This document shows, piece after piece, positions 25,385 to 33,535 of a stretch of DNA of 64,000 bases. Numbering within the stretch: position 1 is the stretch's first letter; the number at the start of each line of letters is the position of its first letter. Position numbers and translations under genes: made by a program. Origin of the DNA: Palsa-504 sp963806335 (GTDB lineage Bacteria > Actinomycetota > Actinomycetes > Streptosporangiales > Streptosporangiaceae); NCBI GenBank assembly GCA_963806335.1, contig CAWDXO010000013.1, forward strand, positions 310,001 to 374,000. Direction: 5' to 3'. Below the pieces are notes generated by a model that was given only the letters and a program-made list of their open reading frames with translations, was not told the DNA's origin and searched no databases.

Positions 25385-26293
25385 TCAGTCATCGCGTTGG
25401 ACCTCCTCGAGCAGGCGCGGGTAATCGTCGGCCGTGAAGCCCTCGGCCGCGCCCTCGAACCGCTCCATCGCCCAGGACCAGAAGTCGAAGTCGATGGGGC
25501 TCGCGGCGTGCTGGATCGCGCCCCACAGTGTCCACCCGTACATGCCGACCAGGCCGAGCAGCCGGGCCCGGGCGACCATACTCCGTCGCGGCTTTCCGTA
25601 GTAGGCCGTGACCAGCTCGGCCAGGGCTTCGGCGGGCAGGCGCGATTCGGCCGCGATGTTGCCGAGCTCGAAGCAGGCGTCGTTGTTGCCAGACAGCTCG
25701 TAGTCGATCAGCCAGATCCGGTCGCCGTCGTCGATGAAGTTGGCGGCCAGCAAGTCGTTGTGGCATGGGACGGTGGCGGTAGCCCGGGCCGCCAGGGCGG
25801 CCGCGGCGGCTTGGACATGCGGCAGCAGATCGTCGTATCCGGCCGGGATCGCGAAGCCGCGCGATCTTGCCACCGAGCGGTAACGCTGCTGGATATCGAA
25901 CATGTCGAAGTCGTTGACGAACCGGCCGCCGTCGTGGAGCCTGCGGCATGCCTCGGCGATGCGCGGGATGTTCTCGTCGGCGGCCACGTCCGCGGCGTCC
26001 AGCGTCCGGCCCTTGATGTAGCCGATGACCAGCAGACGGTCCCCGGGGCGGTACTCGACGACCGGCGCCCCGGCGCCGGCCGCGGCCGCGGCCACCGAGT
26101 TCCGGTACTCGCAGTCCCGGTCGATCGCCAGCAGCTCGCTGCCGCCGGAGGAAATCCGCGCCACGAAGGTCCCGTCCGGCGTCGTCACCTGGTAGTTGCG
26201 GTTGGTCAAGCCGCCGGACAGCGCACTGACCGTGCGCGGCTTTGCGGCCAGGCTTTTCGTCCGGTCGAAGAGGGCGTCGAGTTCCGCGGACAT
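25385..26293 (-). CDS. Choline/ethanolamine kinase-like phosphotransferase
   Basis: A 302-residue kinase-fold protein of the choline kinase/aminoglycoside phosphotransferase family. It has a nucleotide loop LSGGLTNRNYQV near residue 25, a catalytic loop CHNDLLAANF with His178 and Asp180, and a metal-binding Asp197 in IWLIDYELSGNND. Length and motifs match bacterial choline kinases. It is the first gene of the minus operon and begins 16 bp from the first GTCTAGAC operator. Phosphorylation of a choline-like amino alcohol, perhaps the transported substrate or a precursor, is inferred from the family and the permease. Confidence 0.8.
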   Translation of the reverse strand: MSAELDALFDRTKSLAAKPRTVSALSGGLTNRNYQVTTPDGTFVARISSGGSELLAIDRDCEYRNSVAAAAAGAGAPVVEYRPGDRLLVIGYIKGRTLDAADVAADENIPRIAEACRRLHDGGRFVNDFDMFDIQQRYRSVARSRGFAIPAGYDDLLPHVQAAAAALAARATATVPCHNDLLAANFIDDGDRIWLIDYELSGNNDACFELGNIAAESRLPAEALAELVTAYYGKPRRSMVARARLLGLVGMYGWTLWGAIQHAASPIDFDFWSWAMERFEGAAEGFTADDYPRLLEEVQRDD

Positions 26294-26309
26294 CCCTTCC
26301 CACTCATGA

Positions 26310-26361
26310 GGTCTAGACCCTAAGGCTCACCGTAGGCCACCAGCGCGGAAAGGGTCTAGAC
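26310..26361. promoter_or_regulatory. Two GTCTAGAC operators between divergent kinase operon and permease
   Basis: GGTCTAGACC lies at 26310-26319 and GGGTCTAGAC at 26352-26361, 43 bp apart in the 136-bp divergent promoter region. The core GTCTAGAC is the known binding core of HutC-type GntR regulators such as DasR (TGGTCTAGACCA). A HutC/UTRA-type regulator is encoded two genes away at 28011. So these are very probably its operators, controlling both directions. Confidence 0.75.
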
Positions 26362-26429
26362 AGTTCGGATGCGGGACTCGTACGCTTCGCCTCACGGGGT
26401 CCCATCGGCCGGAAGCGGAGGCCTCTGAC

Positions 26430-27995
26430 ATGAGCACTGATCTTTCCGGCGGGCAGGAACGGGATTCCGCCGATCTCGCCCGCTTCGGCTACTCCCAGGA
26501 ACTCAAGCGCTCGCTCGGGCTGGGCAGCTCGTTCGCCGTGGCGTTCAGCTACATCTCGCCGTCGACCGGCATCTTCACCCTGTTCGCCCTGGGCCTGACC
26601 ACCCTGGGCGGGGTGTTCATCTGGACCTGGCCGGTGGTGGCGCTCGGCCAGTTCATCGTCGCGCTGAACTTCGCCGAGGTGTCCAGCCACTACCCGGTGG
26701 CCGGTTCGGTCTTCCAGTGGACGAAGTACCTGGCCAGCCGGACCTATTCCTGGTTCACCGGCTGGATCTACCTGTTCGCCGGCATCATCACCGTCGCCGC
26801 GGTGGTGGCGACACTGCCGCTCGCGCTGATCCCCGCGCTCAACGGACTCGGCTGGCACTCGCTGAACGCGGCCAGCCTGCATACCCAGCTGGTCGTCGCC
26901 CTCATCACGCTGGTCGTCATCACCGTCCTGAACATCTACGGCGTCCGGCTGGTCGCGCTCATCAACAACACCGGCGTGCTCTTCGAGATCCTCGGCATGT
27001 TCGTGTTCGCGCTGGTCATGATTGCGTTCCACAACCACCAGGGGTTCAAGGTCGTTACCAACAGCGCAGGCTTCCACGTCGCACCGAACACGTTCCTGGC
27101 CGCGATGTTCATGAGCCTGTTCGTGATCTACGGCTTCGACACCGCGTCGACGCTGGCCGAGGAGACCCGCGACCCCCGTAGGGCGGCGCCCAAGGCGGTG
27201 CTGTTCTCGGTCATCGGCGCGTTCATCATCGGGGGCGTGTTCCTGCTCGGCACGCTGATGGCGATCCCGAACATGGGCGCCGCGGTGAAGGGCGCGTTCG
27301 GGCCCGCGCAGATCATCGAGGCGAACTTCTCCACCGGCTTCGCGACCGTGTACCTGCTGGTGGTCTCGGCGGCGATCTTCGTCTGCTGTCTGTCGATCCT
27401 GGCCGCGACCATCAGGCTCTGCTTCGGAATGGCGCGCGACAACCAACTGCCGTTTTCGTCACGTTGGGCCAAGGTGTCGCCCCGCCTGCACACCCCAGTG
27501 TGGGCGTGCATCGTGGTCGCGCTGCTCTCCGCCGTGCCGTTCCTCCAGTACGCGGGCGTTTCGATCATCGCCATCGCGGCGACCGGCATGATCTACCTGA
27601 GCTACTTCCTGGGCAACCTGGTCATCCTGCGGGCGCGCGCCCGCGGCTGGCCAAGGAAGGGGGGAGGGGAGGTGGGCGGGGCGCCGTTCCGGCTCGGCCG
27701 CTGGGGCATGGTGGTCAACGTCGTCGCCCTGCTCTACGGCGGTGCGATGCTGGTCAACTTCGCCTGGCCGCGAGCGGCCAGTAACCCCAAGCCCAACCAG
27801 ACGGTGGCGCCTGCCAAGCTCGACTTCCATGTCGACTTCCTGAACAAGATCCCGATCCTGTGGACGGTAGTAATCGTCATCACGCTGATCGGGGCCATCT
27901 ACTACCTGGTGGTCGGAAGGACCAAGGCCTTCGCGCCGGTGACGACGCCGTCCGGGGACGACGCGCCGCTGCTGGCGGGTGCCCCGGACGACTGA
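26430..27995 (+). CDS. APC-superfamily amino acid/polyamine permease
   Basis: A 521-residue integral membrane transporter with about 12 helices. The N-terminus FGYSQELKRSLGLGSSFAVAFSYISPSTGIF is characteristic of the APC amino-acid permease branch that includes ethanolamine and GABA-type transporters. A FAEVSSHYPVAGSVFQW motif follows near residue 75, and GFDTASTLAEETRDPRRAAPKA near 235 is a signature loop. It is divergent from the kinase operon, shares its GTCTAGAC operators, and precedes the GntR gene by 15 bp. It probably imports the inducing amine or amino acid. It is paralogous to the permease at 46387-47940. Confidence 0.85.
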   Translation: MSTDLSGGQERDSADLARFGYSQELKRSLGLGSSFAVAFSYISPSTGIFTLFALGLTTLGGVFIWTWPVVALGQFIVALNFAEVSSHYPVAGSVFQWTKYLASRTYSWFTGWIYLFAGIITVAAVVATLPLALIPALNGLGWHSLNAASLHTQLVVALITLVVITVLNIYGVRLVALINNTGVLFEILGMFVFALVMIAFHNHQGFKVVTNSAGFHVAPNTFLAAMFMSLFVIYGFDTASTLAEETRDPRRAAPKAVLFSVIGAFIIGGVFLLGTLMAIPNMGAAVKGAFGPAQIIEANFSTGFATVYLLVVSAAIFVCCLSILAATIRLCFGMARDNQLPFSSRWAKVSPRLHTPVWACIVVALLSAVPFLQYAGVSIIAIAATGMIYLSYFLGNLVILRARARGWPRKGGGEVGGAPFRLGRWGMVVNVVALLYGGAMLVNFAWPRAASNPKPNQTVAPAKLDFHVDFLNKIPILWTVVIVITLIGAIYYLVVGRTKAFAPVTTPSGDDAPLLAGAPDD

Positions 27996-28010
27996 TCAGC
28001 GGACGGCTCG

Positions 28011-28799
28011 ATGAGGCGGGCGCCGGAGACCGCGGGCGGGCTGCGGCAGCCGCCTCAGATCGTGCGCGAGCCGGGCACCACGGTGCACGCGCAGATCGAG
28101 GACTGGCTGGCCGGACAGATCGCCGTCGGCGCGGTGGCGCCCGGCGACCGGCTGCCGACCGAGCAGGATCTGGCCGCGTGGTTCGGGGTCAGCCGGATGA
28201 CGCTGCGGCACGCGCTGGCCGAGCTGGCCCGGCGGGGTCTGGTGACCAGGACGGTGGGGCGGCGCGGCGGGACCTTCGTCGCCGCGCCCAAGCTGGAGCA
28301 GGATCTCACCACCCTGGCCGGGTTCTCCGAGCAGCTGCGCCGCCACGGGCTGGTGGCCGGCGCCCGGGTGCTGTCCGCGCGCGAGCGCCCGGCCGGCCCG
28401 GCCGCGGGAGCCGCGCTGCGCACCGGCGAGGACGACCCGGTATACGAGGTCCGGCGGATCCGGCTGGCCGACGGCCGGCCGATCGCCCTGGAACGCTCCC
28501 TGTTCCCGGCGGCCCGGTTCCCCGGCATGCTGGAATTCCGGCTGGACGGCTCGCTCTATGAGCTGCTCGAGGTCAGATACGGACTGCGGCCGCACCGCGC
28601 CAGGGAGAGCCTGGAGCCGGTGCGCGCCGGGGTGCGCGAGGCCGAGGCGCTCGAGGTAGACCAGGGAGCCCCGCTGATGCTGGTCGAGCGGACCGCCTAC
28701 GCCCGGTCAGGGGAGCCGCTCGAGTATGCCCGTGACCTGTTCCGCGGCGACCGCACCCGGGTCGTAGTCTGGACATCCGAGCTGGCCGAGGACATTTAA
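28011..28799 (+). CDS. GntR-family regulator with UTRA domain (HutC type)
   Basis: A 262-residue repressor-type regulator. The winged helix is at residues about 20-85 (HAQIEDWLAGQIAVGAVAPG, then WFGVSRMTLRHALAELARRGLV). The UTRA ligand-binding domain occupies about 105-255, including VYEVRRIRLADGRPIALERS and LMLVERTAYARSGEPLEYAR. The closing VVWTSEL is usual for the subfamily. It is co-transcribed with the permease and is the likely owner of the GTCTAGAC sites at 26310-26361. Ligand unknown; UTRA domains bind sugars, amino acids or related metabolites. Confidence 0.87.
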   Translation: MRRAPETAGGLRQPPQIVREPGTTVHAQIEDWLAGQIAVGAVAPGDRLPTEQDLAAWFGVSRMTLRHALAELARRGLVTRTVGRRGGTFVAAPKLEQDLTTLAGFSEQLRRHGLVAGARVLSARERPAGPAAGAALRTGEDDPVYEVRRIRLADGRPIALERSLFPAARFPGMLEFRLDGSLYELLEVRYGLRPHRARESLEPVRAGVREAEALEVDQGAPLMLVERTAYARSGEPLEYARDLFRGDRTRVVVWTSELAEDI

Positions 28800-28888
28800 A
28801 AGAGCCGGCCGGGGACTTTTGGCACTATTACGGGAGCGCCCGTCTCGACAGCATGGGCTTGTTGTTCCTTTCCTGCTCGGAGGTGTCT

Positions 28889-29209
28889 ATGGCGACCAGA
28901 CCTCATGACGTAACTGATCTTTATCTTGCGCCCGTGACGCTAGCGGTGGATGCGCGGATCGAGGAACTCGGTCGTCTGGATAGAGACGGGCTGGTATACG
29001 AAGTCGCGCTTGAGAGCGACTCGCCGGACTTCACCCGTCAGATGAGGGAAGAGGCGCTGATCAGGGCCGTCACGCACCTCACTGACCCCCACCACTGGGA
29101 ATTCAGCTGGGATCCACGCGGTCTTCGCCTGACTCACGATGGGCATACCTTCGTCCTTGGTATCCCGGCAGTGTTCTTCGAGTACCTGGACGGCAGCCCG
29201 AGCGCGTGA
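28889..29209 (+). CDS. Conserved actinobacterial hypothetical protein
   Basis: 106 residues starting at ATG 28889, supported by GGAGGTG four bases upstream; an upstream start at 28853 is not supported. The pattern DVTDLYLAPVTLAVDARIEELGRLDRDGL, followed by HWEFSWDPRGLRLTHDGHTFVLG, is one I remember as a widespread short hypothetical of actinomycetes. It has no signal peptide or membrane segment and no known function. It sits in a short + strand unit that ends in a strong hairpin. Confidence 0.7.
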   Translation: MATRPHDVTDLYLAPVTLAVDARIEELGRLDRDGLVYEVALESDSPDFTRQMREEALIRAVTHLTDPHHWEFSWDPRGLRLTHDGHTFVLGIPAVFFEYLDGSPSA

Positions 29210-29254
29210 TGCATCGCGTGCCACGATCTCCGCCGTGGTGCCAGGGGACGCGAG

Positions 29255-29287
29255 AAGCCGGACGGGCTGGCGCGGCCCGTCCGGCTT
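29255..29287. terminator. 13-bp stem terminator hairpin
   Basis: AAGCCGGACGGGC and GCCCGTCCGGCTT form a perfect 13-bp stem with a 7-nt loop between convergent genes ending at 29209 and 29304. Position and symmetry fit a bidirectional terminator. Confidence 0.7.
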
Positions 29288-29303
29288 GTCTCGGGATGAA
29301 CTG

Positions 29304-30251
29304 CTACGGATTGACGACGAGGCTGAAGGTGCCGCCGAACGCCGTGATGCCGTTGCCGTTACCGGCCGGCGTGGGCGCGCCGTTCGATGCGGGCGCGAGC
29401 TTTTCGTTGCTGAACAGGTAGAGCGGATGGCCGTACCAGGTCACCTGGGTGACGTCGTGGACCCGGAGGTGACCGGCACCGTAGCCGTACAGACCCGACA
29501 GGCCGGGCGAGCCGCTGGTGAGCACCGGAGGCCAGGCGCGACGGCACGCGGGATTGGCCGTGCACACGGCCCGGTAATACGACTGGTCGCCGCTGAAGGT
29601 ATACACCGGGAAGTTGACCCAGCCAGCAACGGTCTCGTAGGGCTCGGCGAGCACCCTCTTGCCGCCGATCGTGGTCGTGGTCAGGGTCCCGGCCCACGGC
29701 ACCGGCGCGCCGCGCGCAGATATCAGCCACCAGATCCCGTGCCAGGGCGGCAGGAGAGGGCCGGGCTCGAACCAGCCCTCGCCGCTGACCTGGCCTGGTC
29801 CCTGGTCGAACAGGTACAGCGGGTGTCCGGCGTAGGTGACCTGCCACCCGACGTTCTTGCGGTAGACCCGGCCGAGCAGCTTCTGGCTGACGCCAGGCCC
29901 GGCGACCGGCTTGCCGCCGTTGCTGGTAATGGCCGGCCACTCGGCGTTCCGGTCGTTCGACGGACCGGTGCAGGTCGCCCCAGGCGGCGCCCCCGGAAGA
30001 CTGACCACCACGGTGGTGCAGCCGTAACTCGGCGGGTTATCCGAGCTGATGAAGTACAACGCGAAGTTCTTGTACGGCCCCGAGCCCACGGCCAGCGACC
30101 AGCCAAACGCCGTATCGGCCACGATGATCTCGGTGCCACTCGCCTTGGCATGCGACGCGGTGGCAGTGGCCGTCGACGCCATCGCGGGCGTCGTCAGCGC
30201 GAGTGTGGCGGCCGGCACGGCAAGCAGCGCCAGCCATCGGTGGATACGCAT
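29304..30251 (-). CDS. Secreted COG4315-type lipoprotein-repeat protein
   Basis: A 315-residue exported protein. The signal peptide at residues 1-25 ends near PAMA-ST. The mature part carries repeats of the COG4315 kind (secreted beta-rich lipoprotein repeat with a Y-G-H-P-L-Y core): VTYAGHPLYLFDQG near residue 140 and VTWYGHPLYLFSNE near 275. Related degenerate units contain NFALYFISSD and NFPVYTFSGD. Four units in all are consistent with a pseudo-symmetric beta fold. AGGAGGGG lies just before ATG 30251. Function unknown; similar proteins are thought to bind redox cofactors or the cell wall. Confidence 0.7.
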   Translation of the reverse strand: MRIHRWLALLAVPAATLALTTPAMASTATATASHAKASGTEIIVADTAFGWSLAVGSGPYKNFALYFISSDNPPSYGCTTVVVSLPGAPPGATCTGPSNDRNAEWPAITSNGGKPVAGPGVSQKLLGRVYRKNVGWQVTYAGHPLYLFDQGPGQVSGEGWFEPGPLLPPWHGIWWLISARGAPVPWAGTLTTTTIGGKRVLAEPYETVAGWVNFPVYTFSGDQSYYRAVCTANPACRRAWPPVLTSGSPGLSGLYGYGAGHLRVHDVTQVTWYGHPLYLFSNEKLAPASNGAPTPAGNGNGITAFGGTFSLVVNP

Positions 30252-30393
30252 GTTTCCCCTCCTGTTTCGCAACGTTGCGATTTGTCCTGACCGTAGGAGG
30301 GAAGCGTTCCGGGATCGTTACGGGGTGGCGATGATGAAGATTTATCGCTCACGGCAGTTACGAAACAGCCCAAAAAGACGCAGCATTGGGTGT

Positions 30394-30804
30394 ATGGAGT
30401 TCGGTACCAGCGCAGGCGACCCCTGGTTCGATGACGTCCCGGTCGCTATCACCGGACGACCCGTCTGGCCGCCCGTGAGCACCGCACGGTCCGGTCCGGT
30501 CATCCCGCCGCCGCCCAGTACGGCGCTGTCCGGGTCGGTCATCCCGCTGCCACCGAGCACGGCGCTGTCCGGCTCGGCCATCCCGCCGGCGCCGAGCACG
30601 GCGCTGTCCCGCTCGCTTATCCCGCCGGCGCCGAGCACGGCCCTGTCCGGCTCGGCCATCCCGCCGCCGCCGACCACCGCGCTGGCCAGTTCGGCCATCC
30701 CGCCGCCGCCGAGCACCGCGCTGTCCGGCTCGGCCATTCCCCCGCCGCCGAAAACCGCGCTATCCGGCACGGCCATCCCGCCGCCGCCCCGGGCCGGCTG
30801 GTGA
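30394..30804 (+). CDS. Proline-rich tandem-repeat protein
   Basis: A 136-residue frame starting MEFGTSAGDPWFDDVPVAITGR-like sequence (residues 1-22), followed by eight tandem 13-residue units of the form STALSGSAIPPPP, ending RAGW. The unit length (39 bp) keeps several frames open, so the opposite strand is also open (GGGGMAEPDSAVL units). I favour the + strand because an acidic, non-repetitive N-terminus with W/F residues precedes the array and the next gene starts four bases after the stop. No clear ribosome-binding site. Proline-rich arrays often make extended cell-surface or interaction linkers. Confidence 0.45.
   Translation: MEFGTSAGDPWFDDVPVAITGRPVWPPVSTARSGPVIPPPPSTALSGSVIPLPPSTALSGSAIPPAPSTALSRSLIPPAPSTALSGSAIPPPPTTALASSAIPPPPSTALSGSAIPPPPKTALSGTAIPPPPRAGW
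30478..30789. repeat. Eight tandem copies of a 39-bp unit
   Basis: Eight consecutive 39-bp units, with core variations at a few positions, encode the 13-residue repeat on the + strand. Units 2-8 are closer to each other than to unit 1. Such an array is expected to vary in copy number between strains. Confidence 0.85.
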
Positions 30805-30808
30805 ACTA

Positions 30809-31048
30809 ATGGCCGACGGGCGCGAGGAGCCAAACCGGTTCCTCGGCATGCCGGTGGGGCCGAGGGGTCCGGGCCAGCGGGCCAATCAAGGCGAAGAGCC
30901 GCAGCACGTCATGGGATTGCCCGCTAACTGGTTCGAGTCCGTCGACCTCGGCGGCCTCCGCATCCTCGCCCATCCCGTCCGGGCGTACCGGCGGTGGGTG
31001 CGACGCCGGCGCCTGGGCCCTTACGACACGGACGAGGACGAAACCTAG
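30809..31048 (+). CDS. Small hypothetical protein
   Basis: 79 residues starting four bases after the repeat-protein stop, giving a probable operon. It is hydrophilic with Arg-rich RRWVRRRRLGPYD near the C-terminus and an acidic end (DTDEDET). ANWFESVDLGGLRILAHPVRAY looks like a short amphipathic or membrane-proximal segment. No family recognised with certainty. Confidence 0.5.
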   Translation: MADGREEPNRFLGMPVGPRGPGQRANQGEEPQHVMGLPANWFESVDLGGLRILAHPVRAYRRWVRRRRLGPYDTDEDET

Positions 31049-31171
31049 AACGATGCGGCGCCGCGAACGCCATGGCGGGCGTCGTCAGCGGGAGTGAGCC
31101 TTCCACCGCACTGTGTAAGGATGCTCATGTAAACCTTCACATCCGGCGCTAGCCGACAGGAGAGTGAGCCG

Positions 31172-31609
31172 ATGAGCACAAGTTCTGGTCGGGGGCGGAT
31201 TGTCGTCGGCATCGACGGGTCGCCGCAGTCGCAGGCGTCGCTGGCCTGGGCCATTGATGAGGCCCGGCTGCGCGGGTTGGGGCTCAACATTGTCCATGCC
31301 TTCCCCGCCCTGGTCTCGTTCTTCGGGACCACGGCCCATGAGTACTACCCCCAGGTCGAGAAGGAGGCGCGCGACATGTTCGAGAAGGCGCTCGCGGCGG
31401 CGCCGGCCATGGATAATCTCGACGTCGAGCGCACGCTGGAGCCCGGGAACCCCGCCGAGATCCTGGTCAAGGCCAGCCACGGAGCCAGCCTGCTCGTGGT
31501 CGGCTCGCACGGTCGCGGAGGCTTTCGCGGAATGTTCATGGGATCGGTGTCGATGCATTGCGCGCAGCAGGCGCACAGCCCGGTCGTGATCATCAGGGCC
31601 CAGGACTGA
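31172..31609 (+). CDS. Universal stress protein (UspA family)
   Basis: 145 residues, one Usp domain. VVGIDGSPQSQASLAWA at the N-terminus holds the ATP-binding Asp, and GSHGRGGFRGMFMGSVS near residue 112 is the G-2x-G-9x-G(S/T) nucleotide loop, so this is the ATP-binding type. The ribosome-binding site AGGAGAG precedes ATG 31172. Single gene followed by a strong terminator. Likely a general stress or dormancy protein. Confidence 0.9.
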   Translation: MSTSSGRGRIVVGIDGSPQSQASLAWAIDEARLRGLGLNIVHAFPALVSFFGTTAHEYYPQVEKEARDMFEKALAAAPAMDNLDVERTLEPGNPAEILVKASHGASLLVVGSHGRGGFRGMFMGSVSMHCAQQAHSPVVIIRAQD

Positions 31610-31634
31610 CGCGGGATTAGCCGCCGCAACGGCC

Positions 31635-31667
31635 GGGCGGGCCGGACCTCGAAGGTCCGGCCCGCCC
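31635..31667. terminator. 15-bp perfect stem terminator
   Basis: GGGCGGGCCGGACCT pairs perfectly with AGGTCCGGCCCGCCC across a 3-nt CGA loop, between the convergent usp and permease genes. Stability and position support a bidirectional terminator. Confidence 0.85.
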
Positions 31668-31681
31668 CGCGTCAGCACGTG

Positions 31682-33367
31682 TCAGCCGATCGGCATGTCT
31701 GGCTCCATGCCCGCCTCAGCCTCCACGTCCTCGACGGCCGCCTGGACCTTCGCGTGCGACATGGTGCTCGCCACGGCCCAGTAGTAGATCGCCAGGCTGA
31801 AGGCGGCGAGGACACCAAGATCCACCCAGTTCGGAAGGTGCTTGGTGGCCAGCAGGGTCACGCCGAACACCGTGGGCGGCGAGCCGTCGTAGCGGCCCAG
31901 CCAGGAGATGACGATGAGGCCGACCAGCCAGGGCAAGATCCAGTACGCCGCCGGCCAGTCGATGATCGTCCGGCGGGCTGCCGGGAGGTACGCCTGGTAG
32001 CCGGCGAAGGCGATGAAGCCGATGGCGATCAGCACGTAGAGCCAGAAGATCGTGCTGAACCCGGCGAAGTACACGATGCAGTTCGCGAAGACGAACGCGA
32101 GCGGGCAGAGCACACTTGCGGCGGGCAGCCGGTAGCCCCTGGGGCGGTCGGGGTCCTGGCGCCGCAGTCCGGCCAGGGACAGCGGGGCCATCGCGTACAT
32201 GATCACGGTGGCCGAGGTGACCAGCCCGACCAGGCCGGCCCAGCTGGGGAAGGGCAGGAAGACGAGCAGGCCGACCACGAAGGCGATGCAGATGGAGACG
32301 AACGGGACACCGCGCCTGCTGATCCGGCTGATGATCCGGGGGAAGTAGCCGTTCTTGCCCAGGCCGTACGACAGGCGGGAGGACGTCCCGATGTAGACCA
32401 GTCCGGTGCCGGCCGGCGATATGACCGCGTCAATGACGAGCAGCGTGGATAGCCAGCCCAGGCCCGCCGTGGTGGCCAGTGTCGAGTAGGGACCGAACTC
32501 CTTGACGCCAGCGATCGGAGCCGCCCAGCCGTGCACCAGGTCGGCCGGATTGAGCGCACCGACGAACGCGACCTCGAGCAGCAGGTAGATAAGCGTCCCG
32601 ATGATCATCGATATGATCACCGCCCGGGGGATGTTCCGCTGCGGGTTCTCGGCCTCGCCGCCGACCTGGATGGCCTGCTCGAATCCCTCGAGCGCGAAGA
32701 CGATCCCGAGCGGAAGCGCCGCGAAGACCCCGTGGAATCCGTAGGGGGCGAACCCGCCCCCGGCGGTGAAGTTGGAGAAGTGGAACACCGTGAATACCAG
32801 CGCGCCGATGGTAAGGACCGGAACGAAGATCTTCCATACCACGGCGATGGAGTTGGTCTCGGCCAGCCAGCGCACGCCCATCGTGTTGATCACCGAGAAC
32901 ACGAGCATGAACCCGGCGCCGATCAGGATGCCCTTGCCGTCGAGCGTGCCGTTGGCCTTGATGAGGTTCAGGCTGGTGAACTTCGCGTCCAGGTAGCCAA
33001 GCGTCGCCTCGACTTCGATCGGCGCGATCGTCACGGCCTGCAGCCAGGCCATCCAGCCGCCGGTGAATCCGCCGAGCGCGCCGAAGGTCATGAACGGGAA
33101 CCTGGCCGTCCCGCCGGATACCGGGTAAGTAGAACCGAGTTCGGCGTGGACCAGCGCAAGCAGCGCGAGGACCGCGCCACCTATGATCCACGAGACGATC
33201 GACGCCCCGCCAGCGACCTTGGCGGCGGTCAGGGCGCCGAGGAGCCAGCCGGACCCGATGATGGAACCCAGCGAGATCATGGTGAGCCCGCGAAGCCCTA
33301 CCGCCCGGCGTAGCTGGTGCTCTTCTCCCGCTCCCGTCGGCCTGGTGCCAGGAGAGGTCGTCGCCAT
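31682..33367 (-). CDS. APC-family amino acid permease
   Basis: A 561-residue transporter with 12-14 helices. The opening LRGLTMISLGSIIGSGWLLGA contains the APC helix-1 glycine motif GSIIGSGW. LVHAELGSTYPVSGGTARFP and GFEQAIQVGGEAENPQRNIPRA are further signature stretches. An extended acidic C-terminus (VEDVEAEAGMEPDMP) follows the last helix. It is monocistronic, ended by the hairpin at 31635-31667. Closely similar in plan to the permease at 36464-38152, so the two are paralogues. Amino acid specificity is not predictable. Confidence 0.85.
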   Translation of the reverse strand: MATTSPGTRPTGAGEEHQLRRAVGLRGLTMISLGSIIGSGWLLGALTAAKVAGGASIVSWIIGGAVLALLALVHAELGSTYPVSGGTARFPFMTFGALGGFTGGWMAWLQAVTIAPIEVEATLGYLDAKFTSLNLIKANGTLDGKGILIGAGFMLVFSVINTMGVRWLAETNSIAVVWKIFVPVLTIGALVFTVFHFSNFTAGGGFAPYGFHGVFAALPLGIVFALEGFEQAIQVGGEAENPQRNIPRAVIISMIIGTLIYLLLEVAFVGALNPADLVHGWAAPIAGVKEFGPYSTLATTAGLGWLSTLLVIDAVISPAGTGLVYIGTSSRLSYGLGKNGYFPRIISRISRRGVPFVSICIAFVVGLLVFLPFPSWAGLVGLVTSATVIMYAMAPLSLAGLRRQDPDRPRGYRLPAASVLCPLAFVFANCIVYFAGFSTIFWLYVLIAIGFIAFAGYQAYLPAARRTIIDWPAAYWILPWLVGLIVISWLGRYDGSPPTVFGVTLLATKHLPNWVDLGVLAAFSLAIYYWAVASTMSHAKVQAAVEDVEAEAGMEPDMPIG

Positions 33368-33535
33368 GAGTGCCTCCCGATCTGGTGAGCCGGCTAGTTC
33401 ACCAGGTATCGGCGAGCCAGCGGCCGTGAGTAAACCTGATCTGTCAGCATTGTTACATCAGCGGCGGGACGACGCCTAGCACGAACGCCTCTTTGTTAGC
33501 GAGCGGCAAGGTGGGCGGACACCAGCGGTGGACGG

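Noticed and set aside
30342..30833. Minus-strand repeat protein with GGGGMAEPDSAVL units
   Set aside because: Open only because the repeat length is a multiple of three; the + strand has a non-repetitive N-terminus and an adjoining gene, so it was preferred, though not conclusively.
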